A stretch of 64,000 bases of DNA from Aldrovandia affinis (GCA_029706075.1 JAINUG010000383.1:310001-374000); one strand, 5' to 3'. Shown: positions 20,380 through 33,910, counted from the stretch's first letter. Made by a program: numbers and translations. The notes: a model not told the origin generated them from the letters alone.

Positions 20380-23300
20380 TATTTAAGTGGTTATGATGAA
20401 TGGTCAACCCTCCAAGATGACTACAGTGAACCGACCGCTCGCAACGCTTCCAGCTCCGAATCCAACGCCGTCAGGTTTTACCGCAGTAATAAGACGGGGG
20501 GAGATGTCCGTCCGTCCTCTGTGCGTTTATTGCTCGTCCTACTTTACCAAGTGGGACTTGTTCATCGATTACACCAGACAAGCCTTTAATGTGATGCAAT
20601 CTCTCTCGGCCCAGGTGTAGCGAGACACGTGACGGGCCTGTCTCCTCCGTGACTGAGAGTGACAGAGGAGAGCGGGGAGCGGGGAGCAATCCCAGGCTCC
20701 CGACTCCCGTGTCTGACGTACCGAAACGCGCGGGCCTGAAGCAGCTGCTCTCCGTGAACACGTCGCTCCCAAAGTTGAGATAGCGCAGACGGCGCGCTAT
20801 CTCGAGGCTAATATACTGAGGCTGATTACTTTGGCCTCGGCGAAGCGACGCAAACTAACCACCCCATTAACGAGAAATAATCTCTCCAGTAATAGCCTGG
20901 TTTCGCCCCCATCGTTAGTCAACCCGAGTGCTATTTAACGAAGACGGCTCCAAAAACCGTTTCGATTAAGCACAATTCTGGGAATTTTATTTGCTGATGG
21001 GTTTTTTTTGTGGGTTTTTTTCTTCTTTTTCCCCTGACTTCCAAGAAAGCAACAACATTCAAAAGATGAACTGCCAACCTCCTAGCCAGCTATTAAAAAA
21101 AACATCATTCTCTCTTTGTGCTATATGCATTCAGACACTTAGGTTAATGTTGCCTCCTCCTGAAGTCTCGGTTTAGCTGAGGTCTGTTAATGTTGTACCC
21201 TTGGACACTTTATCGACTTCATCAGTCAGACCCCTAGATTGGCCTAAAATTCTGAGAGCGAGGAAAGAGTGATTGTCTTTTGTGGCCTTGCAGAGAAATT
21301 CCTGAAATCAAATACCAGAGAGGGTTCGGACAGAAGTCCAGGTGTGATGAATGAACCGCTCCATGTCTGAGTCCCTTAAAACGCATTTATCAGAGGCGTG
21401 AAAGAGTTATCGCCACGACTTGGTGGGAAGACATGGGAAAATGGGATTAGCTGACATTAGCGCCTGTAAGCAAACGGGGGACTCACTACAAGCGCATAGT
21501 GCTGCAGGCGCACATATTTGATTTGAAACGAAATGGATTTCCCAAGCAAGCAGCACTTTGACAGATGTGCGTAGGTTTAACGTGTATAGATCTCCACCCT
21601 CCTTTGAGAGTTGCACATCTGCCTATTTTTCGTCATCGGTGGAATGGCTTTGCCGCATTTGTCCAGTTTGTGAACGGTTTCGTTTTAAATCTCTCACGGA
21701 TCCGTTTCTGTAGCGATAGCCTATGCTAGTTTTATACCCACGAAAGACAAGGCAGAACTGATCATAAAATGTAGCATGGGCATATTGCGCATCTCCATGT
21801 GACCGGTTCTGTACGGTAAAGGAATGTGTTCTTCCTCAGGTTATGCCGTTACAACACTGTGTACTTATGAAAAGACACAAAAAACGCAAGAGAGCGCCCT
21901 TCAGTGTATATTTCCCTTTCACAGGAATATGTTTACTGAGGAAATGTGCAGCACTATGTGTTCATTAGTGCACTACGAACACTGCCTGCTGTAGTATCCA
22001 CAGAAGATACAGCCACATCCCTCAGGTTGGTTAGTGTGCTGTTGGTTTTTCGTCCCTGGATCCCAGTGTTGTTTTTATTGCTGATAATTCCGTAGCCGTG
22101 ATTGTTTTGCGCTCTCGAAATCTCATTGGCTACGAGAGCATTAGAGCATTTTAATCAAAACCTGGGATTAGAGTGAACTATCACCCTTTGTTCTTTCATG
22201 TTGATGTTGTCTGTGAGGTTTCAGTGGAGCGTCGCCGTGGAGTCGGGAACACAGGCCCAATGAATATTCACATGATCCGGGCAGCTATACGAATAAACTG
22301 CAGCACATCCCAAAATTTCCCTGCTCATCCTACCCGGTTACAAGAAATTACTGTCCAATTACATCACGCCTTCTTGATGAAGCCTGTTTGTAACACACAG
22401 AGGCTATTTTTAGATGGGAATCGCACAATTTCAGATTTGGCATTAACTATTAATTATTGCACTTGCAGATTCCATTTATCTTGCGGGCGAGTGAATGAAT
22501 TATGCAGACTTTGAAATTCATTAAAACATAATTTTGTGCAATTACAAAGCACTTCCAAAGAAAAATGTAATTAGAGGTCAATAGTAATTAAATGTAGAAT
22601 GTCCACTTTTATCCCATCCATCTGGATTGTGTAAACAATCTGATGATGGGAGTCGGATGTTGATGATGAGTATAAAAACGAGCCTCATTCTGACATCGGA
22701 GGTGGTACATGCAATCAAAACAAATGTCCATTAGTGAGACACTGCAATTATGTTCGATATGAAAACAGACGAAGGCATAATCTCGCTTATTGTCTGGCGA
22801 CTACTCAGCCGTGTCATCTAATGTCACGTCATGCGATGTGACAGTGGCATTATTTCAGGCATGAATTGGTTCTGTTTGCGGTACTTACAAAAAAACCCAC
22901 ATAGATCCATATGTGATTGAGATTGCATTATTTTGTTTGGGCAGCAGCGTGGAGAATTGGTTTGAGCCCTGGTCTGTGGACATGAGTTCATTGGGTTTGT
23001 ATTCCGTGTAGGATATTTCTGCTATACCCTTAAGCCGTGGTACTGAATTACTCCAGTACATTTCTGGCAGTGGAGACTGGTAGTGTGGGGAAATCTACTG
23101 TATACACGTCAACCGGGATAAAAACGTTTGAATGGTAAATAAGTAACGCAATGTAATCTCTGCTCAAAACCTTTTTAAACATCGGTGAGGCATTGAGTTT
23201 GGCAAACTCCTTTAATGCAGCCCTTAACAAAAGTCAACTGCCACTTGGAGACGTACCTACCAGCAAGCAGTTTTGCAGCCGTGTTGCGGTAAACTGCTAC

Positions 23301-23991
23301 AGAAGGTTTTGGGACGTGGGATTATTTTGTCTGACGGTCTATATTGTGCTGCATTTTCAAATCAGGCTTCACCCAGACCCCCGAGGACAGGAATGGAACT
23401 TATTTGCTCCTTGCTTTGCTGGATCACATGTGTGAGGAGATGGCCACTGGCCAGTCGAGCTGTCCTCAACGCCGTACAAACGGGGCCCTCTACCCTGGTC
23501 GCTCCAGCTGTTTTTAACTCCATTGTTACAGGGGCTAGCCAGAGTTTAATGTGGGACAGACGCACAGCGTGCTTCGGAGCTCTCAGTTGAATGGCCTTTT
23601 GACGTGGTGAACATTCTGCCTACCTCGGGTACACTCTACCTACCTCAGCCATTCTAGCACAAGCCGTGAGCACATTTCAGAAGTTGTCAATCTTACCAGG
23701 TTTAAGAGCTTAATTGAGTATCCGTGTTTATTTCTATTTTTTAGATAAGCTCCATGGAAACCCACAGCGCAGCACCACCGCTCACACGCACGTCCAGATA
23801 GAGTACGGTGCAGATACCAGTTGGTGTGTACCTGCGCATACCTACACTGGGCTCTTAGTTACCTATAAAATAAGCCTCTTTCAGTGCCCAGCCTCATTCC
23901 ACAGCCTCAGGAGCTGTGGATTTCAGAGAAGTGGTGCAAGACATTCCTGGCTGCTCTAGATTTATTGTATCTGACATTCTTGCATATAATT

Positions 23992-23994
<3 letters not shown>
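20380..23994. other. Intron sequence, no gene; candidate conserved block
   Basis: Unique sequence. A perfect 10-bp stem with a 7-base loop lies at 20777-20803. About 22200-22700 is repeat-free and AT-rich with many TAATTA/ATTAAT-like sites, of the sort often seen in deeply conserved enhancers of developmental genes; conservation cannot be judged from one sequence. No coding region is supported. Confidence 0.55.
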
Positions 23995-24036
<42 letters not shown>

Positions 24037-24105
24037 CCCTCCCTCTCTGTCTCTCTCTTTCCCTCACCTCCTCCTCTCTCTCTCTCTTTCTCTGTCCCTC
24101 TCCCG
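23995..24105. repeat. (CT)n microsatellite and CT-rich tract
   Basis: A near-perfect CT run of about 38 bp is followed by imperfect pyrimidine-rich sequence. On the minus strand it yields an Arg/Glu repeat frame that is an artefact. Confidence 0.93.
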
Positions 24106-27100
24106 AGCACAGCGCCAGCTCCCCCCTTGACTCTAGGCTTCTCTCCAGCGCTCACTGATGCTGCACTTTCCCAGGCACGCCAATGCAGCAGTCGGCACTT
24201 TGCATTTCCTGCCGCCCTCTCCCTCTCAGGTCCCTTCTGCAGGACTTGTTTTTTCTTGCCCCACTGGAGGGGTTCGCTCTCAACCCAAAAACAGCCCGCA
24301 GTGAGGGCCCACTGAAGTATTTATGCGTACGCACCAGGACAAGTCCCTCCGCCCGTAGACTCAAATCAATCTGTGGTGCTTAGCTACTGCATTATCACCG
24401 CGCAACGGCGACCACATATATTTGTTTTAAATTCCAGCACAGGGAATGTTATACAGACGTTGTGAGAAAAATTGGATTCAATTATATTATGGATAATGAC
24501 AGTTTCTGATAAGACGACTAAAGAACAATTTCAAGAGGGTGTATAATATAGTTTGTTCCAAACAGGGAGGTCTGTGCGATCCAAAGCATAGGCTAGTTGA
24601 CAACAAAGGCATTGCCAAAATAAGGGTCTTTTCAGGTCAGAGTCTGAGGAATTACTCATCATGGGACAGAGTACCAGACAAATCGAAACTTTTCAACCAA
24701 TTTCAGAACATGACGTAGGAGCGCGTGCCCTTTGTCCTTGCAGTCGGTCCAATGTTTATCCGGACAGACTGTCACAACACATTTTTAATATATATTTTAG
24801 ACCATGTGTCACTGGCCTTTGCCGGATTTCATAGTTAAAGGGCAGAGGGATATCAAGGGATTTTTCTGTTTTTACTAGTTTTATACAGTATTTTGGAAAT
24901 GGCACACTTTATACAAGCACACACGCCAACTTGGTCTCGCTATACGACGAAATCACAGTCGTTTTTAGGGAGCTCGAAATAAATAACTAAAACTAGGGTC
25001 GTCTGAAAATTCACCGAAGGAAGACCCTTTTCCGTAAGTGGTTAAGGGGGAAAAGACTGAGTTAGCAGAAACGTCCTTAATTGCATGCTAATCTGCCTTT
25101 TAATTACCAGTGGCCCTGATAGATCAATCAGTAGGTAAAGAAGCCCCTGATTCTGTCCGACTCTGGTCCCAGGCTAGTTGTCATGTGAACATGGGATGGA
25201 AGGGAGCCAATAGAGTGCCCCCTTTCGCATAGACAAGGCTAATGTTGCTCTTATTTAGCTTTTTCCTCCTGAAAGCCATTGATTTTTATTATCCCCCCTC
25301 CCATGTGTCATAAACAGTCATCGATGGGAGCAGCTCCATCACAGATTGTTTACATGTACGAAGATCAATGTCATTTATATAAGTTTATATATAATATCAT
25401 TGATATTATGTATGTAATTTTAAAAGACAATGTCTAAATTACATATTCTTTTATTTTTCTCCACCCCCCACATCGTGACATGTTCGCATGAGAGATTATT
25501 TGATGTTTGATTGCAGCTCCTCCATTCCGTATGGATTGGGATCGCTGTCACGAGGAGTATGATTTAGTATTATGAAGCATGATGTTTTGGCTGAAAAGCC
25601 AGACAAATGCCGTGCAGAGATGGATGTTTGAGGACGTGCATTTTTCTACTTTTCCCGAGTTTTTTTTTTTAAGATGTCAGTATCTGCACATAAAAGAACA
25701 AAGGAAAACCGTGGCAATAAAGAGCTGACAAATGTACAGCTGCATTAGAAGCACTCTCTGATCAACACACTAAACACTGGTTGGTGAAATGTATTCACAG
25801 GGAAACCTATTTATAGTGTTTGACAGTTAGACAAATAAATAATCCCCTTACAAACAATGTTGAGGAAGTGATCGTGAGCGTGCAAACTTTTCCAGTGAAG
25901 ACTGTAGATCCAGAATATTTGTGATAATTTAAATTCTGGTTAATTTGGTTCTTGTCCATGTTACTTACACATGTACAGATGAAGGGAGAGGTCCAATGCT
26001 AAGGTGGAAAGTTCTAGAATATAAATGGGTCATTTAAACAAAACATACCAGGCTAATCCTCTGTACGGTTGGTCAAAGTTATTTGATCAGTGGGTCAGTC
26101 TCATTTGACGTCCTGACGTGCCCAGTTCTTTGCCTGTTAAGGTTTCCCTGTGACCTGTGTTGAAAGATACTACATGTTGTCACTGCCATGAGTTCATGCT
26201 GATTTCATGATAACTGCTGGTCCGACCGCTAGTAAGATGCGTGAAATGACCCCTTCATGGCTCTCGTTACGAAGATGATTTGCATTCAACCGACTGCGCC
26301 GTGTGAGATCCCGCGGACGTAAATGTGAAATACGCCGCCGCTTGTTTTAATGACAACGACGCGAGAGCCCGCGTACGGTAATTGCCGGTGAAATTCATGT
26401 CTGCGTGCATCCGGCTCCGGAATCATGACCATCACACGGAGCCACCAGTTGGAAGAGGACTTCGGAGCAGGTTTTGCGTTTGATGTACAGCCGCGCTCAG
26501 TCCGACACCGTATTGTAAACAAGGCGAGAGCACCAGATGCTCAGATAGAGTGGCCGTGGAGCCCAGTCCCCCGGGAGAGTCGAGGTGTCACCGAGTGTGC
26601 ATTCTCACCGGCAAGTCTGAGACACGACGGGAGAGCACAGCTGCGCTTTCATGCGGGGTGCGTGCCGCCGGCGTTCCTCTTTGCATTACGCCTGAAACAC
26701 AGCAGGTAATTAGAGTGACACTGGTAATTCGGCGGCCTCCTTCTCCCGGTTACGCCGGAGCTGAGAGGACGGCGGTGAATTATGCCCGTCGGCGAGGCAG
26801 GCTCGAAGCATCCGGTAACGCCATCAGGCGCTGTCATCCGCAGCGGCGGAGAAACCGCAGGTTAGTTAGCGCTGAAAGCGTGCATCAAAAAAGAGAAGAG
26901 GCCCCCTCCGTCTTCCCTAAGCAACCGTGTCCGTACCAAATAAGCCGTGTAATGCTGCTAAAGCGCACTTTACTTTCTGTTTCGTGGACACTGATGATAT
27001 GCAAAGTGGCTTGTATTAACCTGAGGGAGGGTGTAAATCTTCACTGGACTGTGAAACAAATTCCCAAATTTGACTTAAAAATAAATAAATAAATGTTTTA

Positions 27101-30100
27101 TACATTAAACGGTAAAGCGTTTTTTCTCTCACTTTGAAACAGTCGGGATCCACTGATTACTGTACAGCAGGAGCCATGTGGTGCTTTAATAATCTTGAGT
27201 ACACCGACATTGATTTGATATTGTGTTAGCCGTGTTGCTTTTTTTTTTTTTCTTTCTTTCTTTTTACCTCAAATAGAACACATTTGTTCAAAATGTTAGG
27301 ATTACCAATTACTGTGTCGTCTTCACAGTACAGCAGCAGTGTTTTGTAATCTGTAGGACAGGTTTCATGTCGGTTAATTTGATGATTAATTTGCGTCACA
27401 TAAAAGCTGCTGACAATAAACTCTCGTCAACTGCCATCGATGTGTTAAACTAGCTTTGGATATACATTGCAGGCTACCTTCTGATTGCCGGGGACGAAGA
27501 TTATGTGGTTGACAGTCATTTACATTCATAGTCACTAACGGAATACGAAACTCTTAACTCGTGACTTTGAGGGCACATTAACAGTGTTATATCCATATAA
27601 ACGAGTTTGATAGAATAGAGTCACATATTTCACGCTTATTTTGAGATCGTAGTATAATTTCTTACTTTATATGTGCCACGTCAAAATGTGATTTCAGCTC
27701 ATAATAGGATAGTTTTTAATGGAACAATATGTCCTTGCCTTTTAGTGCATGAGTAAAGGACATATTTAACTCCATGCAGAGCTGAGGTGAATGTGCTAAG
27801 CCATATTTGAATATTTGCCATGACAAATAAAAATACTGTACCTCCATATTTACCTCATAGTGGGGGAAAAAAACACTGCAAAAAAATTAATAATACAAAT
27901 CCTGCATACTGTATGCAGTTACATTATTTCATACCAAAAAGTAACTTTAAGTAATGGAGAGCTTGCAGGATATTACCTTTGTCTTGCTGCCAGCTAGTGT
28001 TTTATTGACTCATATTTAAAACATTGCATTCACGTAGATGACTTAAGCTTTCAAATGGCCAAACTGCATCACTCTGCAGAAGGCAGAAACCGCTCCCAGG
28101 ACTCATTTTGGCTCGGGGTGTCGGCGGGGTTGACTCTGGCAGTTTAGACCAGCCTCAATCACAGGTTATAGATCGCAAAGCACTTTGGGAGGATCAGGCC
28201 AAAATCGTCAGCTGAATATATGAAGGGGCGATATTGAGTCCAGAGTTCTGAACACTCACCATACCTCTGAAGTATCTCAGGTCAGAATTGTGCCACACAA
28301 ATCTCACAATACTGACTCTGTTTAGGAAGGTTGTGAATGCCAGAAGACAACCGGTTTGATTGTTTGACAAGCATTTTATTATTATTATTATTATTTGCTT
28401 AGCAGGTAAACAACCTCATAGTATGCATTTTCCAACATGCGATTTAGAACCAAATTGAAGGATGACAGAGAAATTGTGAACTTATTTTTAGATAAAGTGC
28501 AAGATTATTTACGGTACTAATATGTTATACATAGATTTTATTAAAATATGATATTTTCTGAAAAATTCATTTTCACTGGGTGCCAAACAGTAATGATGCT
28601 GAATTGCCTTGTTGCTTCTTGTATTATGCAATATATTATATTATATTGCAATTAAAAGTATCTACATTACACAGTATGTCTGATGTGGCAATTCAACTTA
28701 TCGATGCTAATAAAACAGGTATTCAACAGTTCAAAGGTAATGTAACTGTATGCCTGTGTATGACCATCCATGAGATGATTTGTCACTTTTGATGAAGTGA
28801 ACAAATGGCATTGAGCTGAAGGACATTTACTAACAACAGAATATAAAGTACAGTTGATCTAATCGACATATTTGTATTATATTAGTATTGAAGGCTTATC
28901 CTCAAATTGAATTAGGATGTATGATGTCATTCTTAATGTCAGTGCGGTGAAGTATCCATGCACACATGTGTGCATGTATTTGTGAGTAGGTGTGTGTGTG
29001 TGTGTTTGCCTGTGTGAGTGTGTGCATCCAACTGTGTATGTGTTTCCAACAGACAGAACAATCTATGTTAATCATTCTATGTGAATTAATAATGCATGAC
29101 ACGTTTTGTGATTTTAGTACAGCAACCAATTTGAACTACTCTGTAAATTTCTACTTGAATTTCTAGGCAAAATTCATTCTTAAAATTGACGTCAATGCAT
29201 AAATGTGGCATGTGCCACCATTATAAGCATTGTCTGCAGGTTAGCATGAAGTGGCTGTGAGTGTGAATGAATGTCTTGCGTTGATTATAATGTGTGCGCT
29301 GTTATTCAGGCTGCAACATGGTTTATTACGCTGGCTTTCAAATGAAATGTTTCTGTACATTGACACATGTGACACATTCAAATGTGTCACACTGCATTGT
29401 ATTTCCTCATGATGACTATATTATCAGTCATTTTCACACTTCTAATTTAACAACCGTTGCCATTTCCAGAAGTATACTAATCCAATTAATTCCAATCCCA
29501 CCCATCCTATTCCGTGCGCTAAATTCAGAAGTTTTCGAAGTCAATAATTAATGAGAAAACGTGAGAAATGCCACGACATCACATTTATAGAATATCTGAA
29601 GGTCTCCACCCCGCACGGCACATTTTTCATACAAAGCCAGTCATTCTCCAACGGAAAGGTAATTTGGTATATACATGTCTAACTGATGTTGCCCTTTTCT
29701 CCACCTGAACAAACATTAAATACCTAGTATCGCAGATCAATACCGGCCTGTGTGTGCTATGCGCGGGAGCCGGGAGCTGATAGGACTAGGCTTTGGTCAT
29801 GCCAAGCGGTCAGCGTGGCAGGCTCTCGCCTCAGGCAAACTTTTGGCCTTGCCCTTCTCCCTCCAATAGCAACAGCAAAAAAAATGTGGGTCAAAACAGC
29901 TGGGCGTGCTTGAGTAAATTACGCCTCTCGCAAGACTACATTAATGTCCAGATTCTATCTTGTTAATTTAAGATTGCAATAATTGCAGCTAATTAGGATA
30001 ATTACTGTAAAGATCCGTTTGGTCGGCACTGAATGCTGGAGGCTTCTTGTTCCTGGTACCAAAGATAGACTTTAGGCAATTAGAGCTTATATATGAATTA

Positions 30101-31497
30101 GCTGTAGAATTTCAGTGATTGAAGCGCCGGGCAGAACAACATGGACACTCCTCGTGTCCTTTGAGTCTCAAGCTGTTGCAAGGAACCACGTTGCTCAAGG
30201 CAGCATTTTTCCATAAGATTTTCCGTATAAGAGTTTCCGTAGGCTATGTGTTTTCGACTTCATATTATTTGCTTTAATAAATGAGAAAACAAGCTCCTTC
30301 GTCGGTTAGATAGACATAAAGCAATGCCCCATCGCCCAGTTTTTTCCAAGTCTATAAAACGTTGTTGTCCCACGCTGATTTCAGACGTTTACCCAACAGG
30401 CTGTTTCCTGCATATCTTGGCATTGGTTTGCCATTGCATCAGGTGCTGGAATCCAGCCCGCTTGAACAGGCTGGTGTGGGGTGAAATGGGAAGGGCATGA
30501 CTGGATCCCCGGAGCAAGGTCACTATTTCCATCATTCCGCTTGGTTCTAAAACGCACGCTGGCAAATACAGCTTAGATCCTGTACACGGTCCTTTACGGA
30601 AATGGAAATGATCTCCGTAGTCTACATCCTTTACTCATCAATAGAACTCTGTTTGGTTTAGTAATGTTCAGACGGAGGGGCCGTTGCATTTATTCCTCAA
30701 CCTCAACCTCAACTAGATAACTGGTCTTCCGGCTGCTTGGATTTTAATGGAAGGATTGGATCTATTCTTTGAAAATAGGCCCTTATGAAACAATACATGA
30801 CATTTTCAAATAATGTAATTTTAGGCTGATGTAAAAACCATAAGCTGAAGGGAAGCATACAACTGGTTAATGCTTGTTGCCGAAGATTACAGGAAAAAAA
30901 GCGAAGGCAACTTAGCGGTCCTTGAATCTTTCATTTTTGTAGGCTAACTCTTGAATGGAAAGTGTAAGGTTTTTCCCTCCTCCAGTGCTCTGGTGCTGGC
31001 TCTGGCTGTTGAGACTCCCCCCATGAGTCGTTGAATGTTTATGTTGTTAAAGGAGGGGCGGCTGTGGGCTCAGTCGGGACCCCTCACAGCCGTGCCTCAC
31101 GTTTGTGTATCTCCACCCCTGGCAGCTCACCAGGGTAGAGTCTCTTTAATGGCGTCTCGGGGGAGGGGGAGATCGAGGCGGTCCTCCAGTTTGCCTAATC
31201 AGCTCTGTCTCTCATGCATGTCATTAGTGGCAGTCTTTCCTTTCCCTCCGCAAGCTGCGGCGAAGGAGAGAGCGACGAGTCTTCATTTCTCCCGTCGATG
31301 GGCACGTAAGCCGGAGCCAGCGCGGATCTTTCGACGTAGCTAAGATTGTTGTTCCTGATTAACGCTGTATAATGGCATGCTCTTTTATACTCCGTAATGA
31401 TTCCGAAACACCCAGGAATTTTGACGTAATCTGCATATATAAATATTATCTTGCACTGTAATTATGATCTTTGTAAGGTATTTTAAAATCATAAACT
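24106..31497. other. Long repeat-poor intron block, no gene
   Basis: About 7.4 kb with no recognisable mobile element and only short simple runs: a T-rich run near 27240, an ATT run near 28377-28396 and a TG run near 28990-29004. The 180-codon + frame at 26550-27092 has no domain, signal or supported splice context. The block from about 29920 to 30130 is dense in TAATT/AATTA motifs. Lack of repeats over this length contrasts with 31-45 kb and is compatible with constraint, but that is inference. Confidence 0.55.
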
Positions 31498-31841
31498 TTT
31501 TTTTTTTTTTTTTCTTTTTTCTTTCCAAATTTGGTGGCCAATTATACCCTCTATTTCTTTCAATTCGCCCTCCCCCACGAGCCCGCCGCCCGTCACTACC
31601 GGACAAGTTAATACCCCGAGGCAGGCAATGATCCGCCTCCTCTGAGACGGAACTCGCCCACCTACTTTCTAGGGATGTCTTTCCGCTCCTCGGCGAGCTC
31701 GTGTTGGCTCTCCCTCCCTCCTCCCCCTGGGGTTGACAGCCAGCCAGAGCCGCACTGGAGCGGTCGGGTTTCAAACCACGGCTGCAGTGGCCAACTTCCA
31801 TTCCAGGCGAATGCTTAGACCATTACGCCACCCAAGGCCCC
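31498..31841 (-). mobile_element. tRNA-derived SINE, ATTGGC-tail family, copy 1
   Basis: Minus-strand reading: the head GGCCTTGGGTGGCGTAATGG with GTCTAAGC is A-box-like, GGTTTGAAACCCGAC is B-box-like, a GC-rich body follows, and the tail contains AAATAGAGGGTATAATTGGC then CACCAAATTTGGAAAG and an A-rich end. The same tail recurs in the copies at 35.8, 36.9, 43.9 and 57.5 kb, which defines a family about 345-370 bp long. No clear target-site duplication is visible for this copy. Confidence 0.85.
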
Positions 31842-33139
31842 GTAAGGGCGTATGTTACTTATTGTGTAAGTTATCTTGTATATTTGATGTGCGATATCAA
31901 AATGTTGCCCGCTGTTACTTGCCACACCTGAACTTTGGCTAGATGCTTCCAAAGTTGGTTTTACCCCAGGAGTGAGAAGCAAATGTAAGCCATCCCACAA
32001 GGCCAATGACAGCCCAGCTATATCACGTCGTTAGCAATAACTGTCACGTGCCTACGACAACGGAAAGAGTCACACTTGCTGTAATATATATATATTTTTT
32101 TAATGTTGTAAACTTTGTAAAACTTTACATTACAACGTTACTTTATTAAAACTGTACATGTACAAAGTTCTTTGTGAAACTTTAGATTACGCAACTAACC
32201 GAGTCAAAAAGAGAAAGGATATCAACTAAAACTAATGCCGAGCATATTTTATGTGGGGGGGGAAAAATGAAAAACAGCACTCACATCAATTTTGTGAACT
32301 TTCATGATGCTTTGGAGATGACAGGGTTCACAGTGCAGGCTGTAATTACACTGGGATGCAGGAAGGTGTGGAGGATAGGGGGGTCAGGCTGTTGTGCCTT
32401 TTGGACGGACTGCGCTGAAATAACGGCAGCTGTTAAATTGGGAAAATCTTTCTCTTGAACCATTTTTATAAAATGCCCCAGGGGATCGTCAAGGCCTCCT
32501 AGGTTTTGGGTTCAGAACTGATGTGCTTGTGGAAGCTTAGATTTGTTTTTTTGTTTCTTTTACAGTTGTCCTAACAGTCTTTCAAATCCTGGAAAGGCTG
32601 TCAAGTCAGTCTTTCAAGTCATGGAAAAAGAAGGCAACAATTTCCAACATTGGCAAATGTTACTTAAAGGTCTATGATATTTGGAGAAGTTGTTGGAAAT
32701 TGCGCCCATATTAAATCATCTGGTCTTTGTGATGCGTGTTATGCAGCAGCTGTCTTTTATTGATGTTATGTCTCTTTCCTCACTACAGTATATGCAAAAA
32801 CACTATGCCATGTGTATATATCAGCAATATACCTGTCTGTTTTACACTGACAAACATGTTAGCACCACTATAGAGTATGTTTTGAGTAAACAGGTACGGT
32901 ACAAGCTGTTCTTGAGGGAGCATGTTTTTTCTTTGGAAGGTCCCAGCTAATTTGATTGTTTATGATGAGTCATCATTCATTTTAGATGACTGTTGTTGCA
33001 GGATATGATAATAGTTATATGTAGGATAAAGTGAGAGTTATCTTCTGTAGAATGGATTCATTTTCAAAAAGTCTTTATGGTAAAAATCAATCAGACAAGA
33101 GAAGTGTTTTGTCTGTATTTCTATTTAATGGGTTAACAC
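31842..33139. other. Intron sequence, no gene
   Basis: AT-rich unique sequence with a short TA run near 32084-32094. No coding region, RNA gene or recognisable repeat. Confidence 0.6.
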
Positions 33140-33296
33140 ACTTTACATTTTACATTTTAATATGTAATACATTTGACATATTAAGCAGAAGCAATTCAAG
33201 ACAGTATATCTACAGGGACTCAAACCTGCAACATTCTGGTTACAATCCCATCTTCTCGGCCACTCTGCCATACTGTCACCCCAATATATCAATGTA
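33140..33296 (-). mobile_element. Degraded tRNA-derived SINE
   Basis: The minus strand reads GGTGACAGTATGGCAGAGTG, then GCCGAGAAG (A-box-like) and GCAGGTTTGAGTCCCTG (B-box-like), followed by AT-rich sequence ending in TTACAT-like repeats. The order matches the 10.1-kb SINE, but the tail is strongly diverged. It abuts the Tc1-like fragment on its right. Confidence 0.65.
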
Positions 33297-33309
33297 TATT
33301 TTAAAACTT

Positions 33310-33910
33310 CAAGCAAATCTAGGTTTGGCGGATGCCAGGAGAACGCTACCTTCCGGAATGCATAGTGCCTACTGTAAAGTTTGGTGGAGGAGGGATAATG
33401 GTTTGGGCCTGTTTTTCAGGGTTTGGGATAGGTTCCAGTGAAGGGTATTCTTAATGCTACAGGATACGAAGACATCTTAGCCAATTGGGCGCATCCAGCT
33501 TTGTGGCAACAGTTTGGGGAAGGCCCTTTGCTGTTCCAGCATGACTGTGCCCCTGTGCACAAAGCGAGGTCCATAAAGACATGGTTAGACGAGTTTGGTG
33601 TAGAGGAACTCGATTGGCCTGCACAGAGCCCTGACCTCAACCCTATTGAACATCTTTGGGAGGAATTAGAACGCCGATTGTGAGCCAGGCCTTCTCGTCC
33701 AACATCAGTGCCTGACCTCACAGAGGCTCTTTTGGCTGAATATGCACAAATTCCCACAGACACACTCCAAAACCTTGTGGAAAGCCTTCCCAGAAGGGTG
33801 GCAGCTGTCATAGCCGCAAAGGGGGGTCTAGCTCCATATTAATGCCCATGGTTTTAGAATGGGATGTCCAACAAGCTCATATAGGTGTGATGGTCAGGCC
33901 ATATAGTGTA
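33310..33910 (+). mobile_element. 5'-truncated Tc1-like transposon with 3' end
   Basis: The right part of a fish Tc1-like element. It contains the C-terminal half of the transposase and then a 3' terminus, GGTGTGATGGTCAG followed directly by GCCATATAGTGTA, ending at a TA. Full-length relatives carry additional bases between these two blocks, so the terminal repeat has a short internal deletion. No left end is found; sequence to the left is the SINE fragment. It belongs to a different Tc1 lineage from the element at 19.8 kb, with different ends and transposase sequence. Confidence 0.88.
33316..33842 (+). pseudogene. Tc1-like transposase, broken C-terminal half
   Basis: Visible blocks are [20 protein letters not shown], then LWQQFGEGPLLFQHDCAPVH, then DWPAQSPDLNPIEHLWEELE and RRL. 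The FQHDCAPVH block holds the second catalytic Asp and DLNPIE the third acidic region of the DDE/D core. The frame is disrupted near 33420, apparently by a short deletion, and a TGA follows RRL where relatives have Arg. Translated past it, the sequence still matches the family to its own stop near 33842. The N-terminal DNA-binding domain is missing. It is not functional. Confidence 0.88.

Noticed and set aside
26550-27092. 180-codon + frame
   Set aside because: Arg/Pro-rich composition with no recognised motif; no supported splice sites or other evidence of expression.
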